NCBI GenBank assembly: GCA_002118135.1 | Contig: BDIU01000078.1 | Location: forward strand, 6,638 to 70,637 | From: Trebouxia sp. TZW2008 | Lineage: Eukaryota > Chlorophyta > Trebouxiophyceae > Trebouxiales > Trebouxiaceae | Length of the DNA stretch: 64,000 bases | Direction: 5' to 3' | Part shown: in pieces, positions 47,101-59,100 of the stretch | Layout: each line of letters opens with the position of its first letter | Position numbering within the stretch: position 1 is the first letter of the stretch | The notes under the pieces: generated by a model | Told to the model about the DNA's origin: nothing | Seen by the model: only the letters and a program-made list of their open reading frames with translations | The model's database searches: none | Made by a program: the position numbers and the translations under genes

Positions 47101-50100
47101 TGATTGGGAGGGTTTCCTGAGAGAGGTAGGGCTGTTGCTAGTTGAGCCTCTCAAGCAGAAGAAGAGGGACTCCAAATCCACAGGTGCGGTGCTGTGCTGT
47201 GCTGTGCTGTGCTGTGCTGTGCTGTGCTGTGCTGTGCTGTGTCAATTCCAAATTGACGAAACCTTTTGTTGCATTCAAAAACTTTTCTCTGCAGGCGCCG
47301 AGGCAACACATGCTGGCATCAAGAGGAAGAGGAGTGCCAGCAGGGCAAAGGGCTGTTGGGGGCAGCCCTGGCAAATCAGCAGCCTGTTGATGGACACTGA
47401 AGCACTGCTGACTGCTCTTCATGAAGGTTTGAATTCCATGCTGAGCATGCTACGAGTAGGCAAACGTCACTGTACAAGCCTGAGACATGTGATACAACAA
47501 CACCTAGGAGGCTGTGGATCTAAATGTCATGAAAATGGTGACACTCTTGATCAGTGCATTTGTACTCATCCAGCATGTAAACAGACTCAGTTGCTCAAAG
47601 CTAGCTGCTTGGTGACGTTATGTATCTAGCAAGGCCTTTGAGCCCAACCAACATGTGTTCATGTATGTATGTTGTGTACGCAGACATCATGCCATGCAAT
47701 GTGTCTGGCTTCACATTCACACAAGACAAGCGCTAGCAGTGCTTGCAGTAGACAATCCATCTGGAGAGCAGCAGCTGCTAAATTGAGAGGTCGCTGTATA
47801 TATGCACTACATTGCTACATTGCATTCAGCCATTCTGCGGCAGATGTGCTCAGCTTTGCAGCATCTAGCAAAATTTCAACTTGGACCCGAACATTGGATA
47901 CATCTGTATTGAGGGTCAAGCACACAAGACAGCATGTTTTGTCTGCCCTGCCTGCTTGCAGGGCTGACATGACTCAAATCAAATCTCAGACTTTTGCTAG
48001 CCTGTTTTTGTACATTACAGCCAGAACTGCATCTACTGGCAGTTTCATGTCCCAACCTAGGCTTTGTTAGATGTTATGTTGGGATTACAGGGCCTGCTGA
48101 AGATGAAAGGAAGGTGTATGTGTCGCCAGCAACCCTGCTGGTGCTGCCGCCAACCCTAATTCCCCACTGGCTGCACCAAATTAGGGTTCACATGAAGCCA
48201 AATACCCTAAGAGTGGCAGTCTTGGCAGGGGACAGAGGCCCTGCTGATGATGACTCATCAGGTGTCATCTTCGACCAAACACCCTGAAAATGAACTAAGT
48301 CTACAGTGGTGCTTGTCAATCAACTTTATGGATGGACTATGTGATTGGCATATGGTGTTTCTCCTTGCAGTAGGATGACTGACAGGGTTGCACCGTGAAA
48401 GCATAAGCAAGCGTGCTTTGTCAGCAGATAATTGACAAATCACTTCCTAGGCACATTGGCATCCCCTTGAATCGCATGACAGTCAATCAAGGATGGTTGC
48501 TCATGGTGTTGCTCTGCCATGACGCAACCATCATGTCATGTGGTTGCTGAGTCAGTCAGTCACATGACAGTCAGCGACTGGTGGGCAAGCTGTATCCTGG
48601 CAAATGTTGACTACAACCAAAGCTGTGTCTCAGCTCATTCAATTCATATCATTTGAAATGTATGCTAGACAGGCTCAAGAGGCCCAGCTAAGTACATACT
48701 GGAGCTATCAACTGTCTTGAACCACTTTGGTCTTGTGCTAACCTGAATCACTCAATCCCTGAATATCAAGGGATTTAAGACATTGTTATACCCAGTTATC
48801 TACCAAGTCACTCTAAGTTTACCCTTGGCCTTTGTGCATGAGGTACGCAATGTTCCTCTGTAGCAATGCTGCCAAAGGTTGCTTGTCACACTGTTGCTGG
48901 TTGTGCTTGACAGCATTTGTGGTCTTAGCTGCGCTACACTTCCAAGTGTAGCTGAGATTGCAAATGCTGTCAAGCGTCACACACAACAGCACAGCAAACA
49001 GATGCTCAATGACACAACCTTGCTGGGATGCGTGTGCACGACTTACATTGAGGATTTGCCATTGATACTGAAGAAACAAGCCATTGGACACTGCTTGAGC
49101 TCTGGGAATTGCTTTGCAAAGCCTCAAGAGAAAACGGCCCATCCTGATACAGAAACTTCTCTTTGTAAGGATGCCCAATGTAAGGACATTCACAGTGTAA
49201 GGACAATGCATTTGGTAAGCAATGGCTGCATTCTGACTGCAGTTGCAATCCTGAGTAAGGACAATTTGGTATACGGACAGTTTTCTTGGGAACCAAAGCA
49301 GACGTTACAGAAAGAAATCACTGTATTGGGTGCATGAGCGAAACAAAAGTTGAGCAGGATACAGCTTTGCAGACATGTATGCCTGGATGCATGCAGGGGT
49401 GAAGTATTGGGTGGGTGGGCGGGGAGGTGCCCTGCATGAGCTGGCCTGGGGGTATGACTTAGTCATCACCACCTTCACTCGCCTCAGCGCTGACTGGACG
49501 CACCACCAGGGCACCAGCCCCCTCACTCAGGTCCTGCTCTTCTTCTCTTTTCACCCCATGTTGCTGTCACATACACTTCTTCTTCTTCTGCTTGATGTCA
49601 CCTGCGCTTCTTCTTCTTCTTGCCGTTGAGTATGACATTTTCCAACAGATGTCACCTCTCCTTCTGCCTCAACGCTGACTGGCCGCACCACCAGGGCACC
49701 AGCCCCCTCACTCAGGTCCTGCCACTCTTCGTCTTTCAGTTCATTTTACTGTTAGTTGCACTTCTTTTCATTGTTGTTGTCACCCACACGTCTTCTTCTT
49801 ACCGTCCAGTAAGACCATTCTGTATTGATCTCACCTCTTCTTCTGCCTCAGCGCTGACTGGATGCACCACCAGCCCCCTCACTCAGGTCCTGCTCCTCTG
49901 CTTCTTTCAGCTCAACTTGCCGCCAAGTACACTTCTTCTTCTTCTTCTTGCTGTTGAGTTTGAGGTCTTTCCATTGATTTCACCTTTTCTTCTGCCTCAG
50001 CGCTGACTGGATGCATCAACAGGGCACCAGCTCCCTCACACAGGTCCTGCACCTCTTCTTCTGCTTGCTGCATGGCCGCGTGTTCTTCAGCTGCTTTTCT

Positions 50101-53100
50101 TGCTTTCGCCTACACTGTTGCTTCCATCGTTTCTTCTTATTGTCACTCAAACTCCTGCTTGCTGTCGCCACCTCTTCTTCTGCTTCACCACTGACTGGAT
50201 GCATTGTCACGGCACCAGCACCTCCTCTTCTTCTGCTTCTTGCTGTGTGACCACCTCTTCTTCTTCCAGCTCTTCTTACTGTCATCTAAAAACTTCTCCT
50301 TGATTCCACCTATTCTGTCACTGCTTCAGCGCTATTCATGGTGCTGTCGCACTGTGCCAAGACAGCTTCTCTTGAGTGCTTCAATCCCATGAATGTTTCT
50401 GATTGTCATGTCTAATTCCGCCTAAACACATCATCATTAGCAGAACCCGGATAAAAAAGCAAAGCCCTTGCCTGACTCGTACATCAGCAGTGCTGACTCA
50501 GCAGCACTGTCTGCAGGTGCATTGGCTGCGGGTGATTCTGGATGAGGGTCACATGCTGGGTGCCAGCCTGACCATTACTAACAAGCTGCAGATGGCCTGC
50601 GCACTCAGGGCTGACAGGTGAGCTGAAGCTGTCACACTTAAGATATGGACTTTAAACCTTCTCTGGTGTCAATGTTAATGATGGACAACAATATCGCGTC
50701 CCAGCACATGTGCTAGCTGTGTGTGGCCCAAGTCTTATCTTGTCAGGCTGGTGTCTACGCGAGTTCATGATAGCGCTTGCACAGCATTTGGGCGGCCATC
50801 AACCGTCACGCTGCTGTGTGCGACTTTGCTTTCTTCTCAATGCTGCACCTTGCTGTAACAACTTGGAAGTGCCGTATACACATGTTATATGCAGGCAGCG
50901 GGGGACTTGAGGAACCCTTGCACCCTCCACTCCCACCTCCAATGTGGCCCAACAGCAACATAATTGATACTGGACAACTCAGAAATGCAATTCTCATGTT
51001 ACGTGTAGGCAGTGAGTGATGTCTGATAAGCCCCAGCGCCTGTGGCCCCCCCTCAAGTGTGGCCCGTAAGGGTCATCACTGACATGTCATGCATATGGGT
51101 CATCATGCTGACAGTACTGATGTGACATGCTGACCTTTGGTTGGGTCATCAAGGCAATGAGACATATATATATACACACACATATATTAAAGTTCACTGA
51201 CTGAATGATCATCGTGTGTTGGGTCCAGGCGGTGGGTGATGTCAGGGACCCCCACCCCCTCCAACCCCACCTCTCATGTGGCCCACCTGCAGCCTGCCTG
51301 CTATCCTACAGCAGCAGCCCTACAGCACCCCAAAGTGCGTCGTCAGAGACCTGACTGATCTGTGATTTTCCATGGCTGAGGGGCGCATGGTGTACAGGCA
51401 GTTGATGATGTCAAGGAACCCCATTTCTTCTACCTCGCAATTCACCTGGGACATGTCTGACGTGCAACACAATGTGACTGATGCACGTGCACATGCAGGC
51501 GGTGGGTGATGACAGGGACCCCCACCCCCTCAACCCCAACCTCCCATGTGGCCCACCTGCAGCCACTGCTTGCGTTTCTTCAGCAGCAACCCTATGGCAC
51601 CCACAGAAGAACCTGGGAGGTAGGGCTGTTACCTTCTGACCTCAAGCCCCTGCCCTGCCTGACTTTGCTCTGCCCTGCCCTGCCCTGCCTGGCTTTACAC
51701 TGCCCTGCCCTGCCCTGCCCTGCCCTGCCTTGCCCTGTGCTTTGCTGTGCTGTGCCGAGTCATGCCATAGCAAGCTGTGTTGCCTTGCCCTGCCCTGCCC
51801 TGACTGCCCTGCCTCTGCTGCACTGCGCTGTGCCATGCCGTGCTGTGCTGTGCTTTGCTGTGCTATGCTGTGCCGTGCCAAGCTGTGCTGTCCTGCCTCG
51901 CAATGTGCTGAGCTGCGCTGTGCTGTCCTCCCTTGCAATATGCCGTGCTGCCTAGCTTTCCCCTGCCCTTATGTGCCCTGTCTTGCCCTCCCTTGCCCTG
52001 CCCTGCTCTGCCGTTCTTGTGCTGGCACCCACTGACTGCCTTTGTGGATGCTTAGGACGCTGTACAAAACCCTTTGAGGCAAGGCAAAGGACAGGGCGGC
52101 AGCGGCTAATGGCCCTTCTGAGTCGCATGATGATCAGAGCAGCCAAGTCAGATCTCGTTGCCATCCCTCCCTATGATCACAAGATGCACACTTCACCTTG
52201 GACTGTTTCTGAGTGCACTTTTGGGTGGTGCAGGACGCTGTGCAGAAGCCCTTTGAGGCAAGGCAAAGGGCAGGGCGGGAGCGGCTAATGGCCCTTCTGA
52301 GTCGCATCATGATCCGGGCAGCCAAGTCAGATCTGGTCACCATCCCTCCCTGCCATCACAAGGTGCATACTGCTGCATCATCGTGATCATAATCGCTTGA
52401 ATTATACGCCTGCCATTGCAATTCTGTGACCCTGCTAGCGCCTGAATCACACCTTCAACATCAGTCAGGGCTCCATTATCCTGTGTCTTGGCATGGCAAT
52501 TGTCAAAGTACGCTGGCATCTGCTTTTTGTAAGATGTAGGGGCCAACTGCTGATACACAGCACACCGAAGAGTACATGAACTGGTTAGCTGCTTTACATC
52601 TGCATTTGACAAGCTCACTTGGATCTTGTCAAGCTTTTGGACTGTGTTGCCCATGACACCAATTAACTCAGCAACCTCTCCACACCAACATCTGCAACAA
52701 TGGCAACATGTCAAAATCAACATCAGCGACAACACCAATGTACACTGACATCAATACAATCAATCTAGGGGTGCCTGCAAACTAGCCTAGGATCTCTGAC
52801 AGCTGTGGTGCAGGTGACTAAGCTAGACTTTGCGCCTGAGCATGCATGCTGCTACAACGAGCTGATTGAAGTCATCAAGCTGAATTTGCTGCTGGCTGGC
52901 TGGAATGATGAACGCAGGGTTCCAGAAGCACAGATCAACTTGGGCTTGCATACGCAACAGCATCAAGATTCAGAGCCTGAGGATTAGTCATAGCTGTGGT
53001 GCAGGTGACTAAGCTGGATTTTGCGCCTGAGCATGCATGCAGCTACAACGAGCTGATTGAAGTCATCAAGCTGAATCTGCTGCTGGCTGACTGGAATGAC

Positions 53101-56100
53101 GAGGACCACAACGAGAGCCTGCTGAGCGTGCGGAACAGCAAGTGGGGCAAAGAGATGCTGCGCAATGTCAGGTCAGTACAGAAGTCCATTCTTGCATTGC
53201 TGTCACTAAATTTGTCATGAATTGTGTGATGGAAACAAAGCTGAGTTTGCCCTGGCTGACCAGAATGATGAGGACCACAATAAGAGTTTGTTGAGTGTGC
53301 GTAACAGCCAGTGGGGCAAAGAGATGCTGCTCAACGGGTCAGTGCAATGTTTGCTTTACAGTTTCTGCAGATGGATTGATACTGCGCAACTGTCCTGTCA
53401 GTGCAGAACTTGACTGGTGTTGAACCTTTTTTCCTTGTGGCATGTTTTGTGTCTTGCAAGAGAGAGCTTCATGTCTGGCATCATCGTGTTAGTAGACCCT
53501 GAGCGTGCGGAACAGCAAGTGGGGCAAAGAGATGCTGCGTAACGTCAGGTCAGTGCATGATTTAGCTGTTGGTGTTCAGTTTTACAATGGGAGTTGTCTT
53601 CACTAGGAAAGGCCATGTCTGGTTTCATCAGCTGTGTGAATGAGAGGAGTGAACTCTATCTTTTGGATGAGTTCAATTCTCTGCGTTTCAGGCAGCTGCT
53701 TTGCAGATGGCAAACCAGCCAAATTCTGCAATTTTGCTTGGTTGGTTTTTGTTAGACTTTTCTCCACAGAAGTTTGTTTGGCCTGCAGGCTGTCATGCTG
53801 CGTGGCGGGGAATTGTGACTTAGCTGTGAAGGAGACAGATGTGAAAGAGACCCTGGAGCTGCTTGGGGAGCGGTTGGGGTTTCCCCAACCCCAGGCTGAC
53901 TGGGCCCCCTGGGTACCCCCAACCCACCCCCTGGCCTATGTTGAAACTGCCCTCAGGTGAGATCGTATCTGCTCAAATCCCATTTTTGCTTCATGTGGTG
54001 AAGTCTGACAACCTCCACCTGTGCTGACTGGGCCCCCCTGGGTACTCCAACCCACCCCTTGACCTAGGTTGAAACCGCTCGTAGGTGAGAATTCGGCATG
54101 ACAGTGGCTCCTTGCACCCACCTACTCTGCCTCAACTGCAACTCCACTGACAGGCTGACCTGTTCTATCTGCTGCAAATGTTGTTCTTAAAGTGCTGCTC
54201 TTCTTCCTTGACTGGTGCTTCTTTCCAGGCAGGGCGGGCTATGGTCAGCCGTGTGGAGCTTTGGCGCGACTGTGTACTGTGGCTCCTTACACGCACCTCT
54301 GCTTCGTCATGCCGTTCCTCCTCTTCTTCAGCTGCTGCTCTTCTTCTTCAAACGCTGTGCTTCTTCAGGCATGGGGGGCAGTGTCAGCAATGTGGAGCTA
54401 TGGCACGGCGGCCGTCTGTGGCTCCTTGCACGCACCTCTTCTGCCTCAATTGCAATTTTGCAGATAGGCTGGCTTGCCCAAATTGCCAGAAGCGTTCTCC
54501 TTGTTCAAGCCCTGCAAGCTTCTTGAACTGCTGCTCTTCTGCAACCACAGCTGTCCTTCTTCAGGCACTGAGGGCAGTGTCAGCAATGTGGGCCTGTGGT
54601 GCAGCTGTTGACAGTGGCGCCATGCGCGGACTTTTTCTTCTTCGACTGATGCTTTTCCTTTTTCTTCAGTTGCTGATCTTCTTCTTTAATCGTCGTTCCT
54701 GTTCAGGCGTGGAGGGCAAGGTCAGCAATGGGGAGCTGTTGCGCAGCTGCTGACAGTAGCTCCTTGCGCGCACCTCTTCATCCCTGCTGCCCTTCCTCTG
54801 CTGCTCCTCTTCTTTCAATGCTGCTCTTCTTGGATTATTGCTCTTCTTCAGGCAAGGATGGCAGTGTCAGCGGTGTCGGGCTGTGGCACAGCTGGTGACA
54901 GTGGCTCCTTGCGTGCACCTCTTCTGCCTTGACTACATATGCACTGATAGGCTGGCATGCCCAATTTGTCAGAAGCAAACTTCTTCTCCAAGCACTGCTC
55001 TTTTTCTTTAACTGCTGCTCTTCTTCAGGCATGCAGGGGAATGTCAGCAGTGTGGAGCTTTGGCGCAGCTGTTGACGGTGAAATCACTCGCACCTCCTCT
55101 CCTTCTTCTGGCTGTCCCTCTTCTGCACTTTGCTGCTCCCATTCTACATCTCAGACTGATACTCTTCTTCTGCTTGATCATTGACTGTTACTCTCCTTCA
55201 GGCATGGAGGCGAGTGTCAAAATTGTGGAGCTTTGGCACGGCTGCTGACAGTGGCTCCTTGCGCGCACCTCTTCTGCCTCGATTGCATATCCACAGACAG
55301 GCTAGCCTGCCCAAGTTGCCGCAAACCCTACCAGATGCAGTCAGTGTCAGACCCTGCCCGCCTGGAGAACAACCCTAACCCTAAGTGGGATGTACCCATG
55401 GATGTAATTGAGTGGCAGTGCTCCTATACACAAAAGGTGAGCAAATTCTTGCATCAATTAGATGCGGAAAGATGTAGCATGCATGTGTTTTGGATCTGTA
55501 GCGCAATTGCTGCTCTGTTATGGATACTCAGCAGACACAAGACAAGACGTATGCCTTGACTGTGGCATTGAGAGACTGACTGGCAAGAGATATCGTCAAC
55601 TTGCATATCACAAAGTCAATGCCCCAGTGAGTAACAAGCTGCTACTTGGAGTTGTAGATCTTGCAGGCAATGTCATTTACACAAATGCAGGCTTTCAGTT
55701 AATCTTGCTGCTGCTGATGCTGTCTCATGTCAAGTGTTGTTTCACGAGCTCGGAGAGCTAGCGCAAGCAGCAACGCAGTCCCAAGAGGAAACAGCTAGCC
55801 TTGCAAACAAGCAACTCAGCAGAAGCACCAATTTCAAGCCCTATGAAAGCAACACGTACACCAACAGGCACCACTGAAGCTACTGTCAAGTCCTATGATC
55901 TCAGCTCAGCTGACAAATGAGCAGAGAGCTTTCAGTCCTGCCCAACTCATCCATTGCCCATCACAGATCAGCATCACAGCTACTGTGCTAACATCACACA
56001 TCAGTCATGCATGCTTAAGCATGCCGTGTGCCCCTGTTAGTTGCACTGTACAACCCAATCAGCACTGTCCCTGTCACACTTTGACGGTGAATGTCATCGG

Positions 56101-59100
56101 GGGTTTTGCAGGGAGCTTTGGGTTTGAGCGGGGGTGCCTGGAGTGCAAACTGGCAGATCACAAAGTCCACCAAGTGCGTGCATCTTCTTCGCCGCCTCAT
56201 TGACATTGGGGCTGCCCCAAGCTGCCCTTCTCCTCAGGTCAGCCGCCTCATGCAACAACTGTTGTGTTTCTGCTGCATGTCATCATAAAATACCACAGCT
56301 GATACTGTATGATGACAGGTACAGCTGATTTGGCCCGTTTTCATTCAGAGGATGTTGAGCTTGCTTGCATCCAGCTCCTCGTGTCAGATTGCAATGTCAG
56401 GTTGAGTCCTTTATACAAAGTGTGTCATCACCGGCAAGTTCCCATTTCTGAGCATCTTCTCCGCTGTCTGCATTGATCTCGGGGATGTACCAAGCTGCCC
56501 TTCGCCGCAGGCGAAGTACCCCAACCCACTGACATCACAGCTTTCCTGGATGCTGTGAAATGCCATTTGCAATTTGCTGCAATTACTGTGAGCCAGAATT
56601 TTGCACAGACGATGCTGAGCTAGCCTGATGCTGGGCCAGCACTGTGTTATTTTCACTTGCAATGACTGAAGGCAGTCACGCATGCAGAGGCCAGGGCAAG
56701 CAGTCAGAGCCATGACCAAAGCCATAGTGTTCAGCCAATTCTGGATGCACATTCAGCTGATAGCCGCTCACTTGCGAGCTCACAGTGTTCCTGTGGCGGT
56801 GCTGAAGCAAGACATGAGCCCTAAAGACAAGGCTGCAGCTGTGGCCACCTTCCAGGTGTGGCAACATAATCTTCCCTAGTCAACTTGGTTTTATGCTCGC
56901 ACCTTGTCATTAGGTAAACATCCAGCTGAGAGCAGCCCGCTTGCAAGCTCACAGCGTTTCAGTGGAGGTGTTGAAGCAGAATATGAGCCCCAAGGACAAG
57001 GCTGCAGCTGTGGCCACCTTCCAGGTGTGGCAAGACGACTGACCACTGTCAACTTTGTTTCATGCTTTGAGCCTTTTCTTTGGACGCACATTCAGCTGAT
57101 AGCTGCTCACATGCAAGCTCACAGTGTGCCTGGGGCGGAGCAGAGCATGAACCCCAAAGACAAGGCCACAGCTGTGGCCACCTTCCAGGTGTGGCAAGCA
57201 CGGTGCACATTGTAGGCATAGACCCCAGTGTGTCAGCATGAATATCTTTCGTTCAAAACATATGCCAGACAGGCTAGTGGCCCAGCTAGGTACGTGTGTC
57301 AATGTGAAACTCATTATTCAAAACACATGCTAGACAGGCGCAATCAGGTACATGCTGAAGCAATACAGCATTTCCAACCAGTTGGAGCATGGGGGCAATC
57401 GGAGAATTGAACTCCAGACCTCCCGCACCCTAAGCGGGAATCATACCACTAGACCAATTGCCCGTGGGAGGTTTCAATTTTGCCTTGTGGGTTATTGCCA
57501 ATTTACACAACCAAACATACACACTTCATGCCTTGATGCTGCTCAGTCTTGCATCAGCAAGCTGTACATCGAACGCAGATGTACAACTGCACTAATTTCA
57601 AGGAGTTTGTCCTTGCATCAAAGTGTTTGTGCTTGGAAGTCACAACTGCAGCCAGACTGCAGTGACCGGTGCTGAAGTGCATTGTCTTCACCAAGAGACT
57701 GCCCTTATGTTTAGTGTCCTTTTCTCATAATGTCCTGCTCATGCAATTTCTGGCATTAATTCCATTGCTGCTTGTACAACAGCTGTGACATTGCAATGAC
57801 TGTAGCGCTGTGACTGCAGCATGAGGCAGGGGTGGGTGTACTGCTGATGGATGAGACGGGATCAGTGGGGCTAGACCTCAGCTTTGTGGGATGGGTCTTC
57901 CTCATGGAACCTCTTGCGGATGCTAGCCTAAGGCAGCAAGTCACGGCACGAGCTCACCGCATGGGAGCCAGCCAAGCTGTACATGTTGAGACCCTGGTCA
58001 TGAAGGTACTGTTCTAGCTTTGGTCACAGGGCAAAATGGCGAAGACATTTCATTTTTCAGTGCTGTTGGATGTTTGTGATGGGGTCGCATGCGGATGCGA
58101 GACGCAGAGCGCAAGTCACGGCACGAGTTCACCGCATGGGCGCCAGCCAAGCTGTACATGTTGAGACCCTGTTCATGAAGGTACTGTTCTAGCTTTGGTC
58201 ACAGGGCAAAATGGCGAAGACATTTCATTTTTCAGTGCTGTTGGATTTTTGTGATGGAGCCGCATGCGGATGCCAGATGCAGGGTACAAGTCACGGCAAG
58301 GGCTCACTGCATTGGCGCCAGCCAAGCCATGCATGTGGAGACCCTGGTCATGAAGGTACTGGTCTAGCTTTGGTCACAGGAGATCATGGCAAAGACATTT
58401 CATATTTCAGTGCTGTTGGATGTTTGTGATGGGGTCGCATGCGGATGCGAGACGCAGAGCGCAAGTCACGGCACGAGTTCACCGCATGGGCGCCAGCCAA
58501 GCTGTACATGTTGAGACCCTGGTCATGAAGGTACTGTTCTAGCTTTGGTCACAGGAGATCATGGCAAAGACATTTCATATTTCAGTGCTGTTGGATGTTT
58601 GTGATGGGGTCGCATGCGGATGCCAGACGCAGAGCGCAAGTCACGGCACAAGCTCACCGCATGGGCGCCAGCCAAGCTGTACATGTTGAGACCCTGGTCA
58701 TGAAGGCATTGTTCTAGCGTTGAATACAGAACGCAGCAAAAGGACGTGTTCAGCGCTATTGGGTCTGTTTGATGTAACATCTTGCGGATGCTAGCCTAAG
58801 GCAACAAATTGCGGCACGAGCTCACAGCATGGGAGCTAGCCGTGCGGTACATGATGAGACCCTGGTCATGACGGTATTGTTCAAGCATTGAACACACAGC
58901 GATGAAAATGACAGCAAAAGGACACACCCAGTGCTATCAGGTGTTTGGGATGGAACCTGTTGCAGATGCTAGCCATGACTCTGGTCATGAAGGTCACAAT
59001 TTCAGGCATTTTGGTTGAGATGATGTCCATGACAGAAATTCGGCAAGTCTTGCTGACGCCATAGCATGCATACCTGTCAGAGGATCGGTGCAAGTGCACA

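Noticed and set aside
48140..48200. CCAACCCTAAT and TTAGGGT, telomere-like words
   Set aside because: Single occurrences within the coding exon 48091-48261; not a telomeric array.
51642..52035. Open frames in the CTGCC/CTGTG region on both strands
   Set aside because: Low-complexity pentamer repeats inside an intron.
55560..55915. Possible extra SNF2-gene exon (basic QQRSPKRKQ-type frame)
   Set aside because: The exons ending at 55436 and starting at 56112 join in phase and match the Arabidopsis relative without it; no clean splice pair found.
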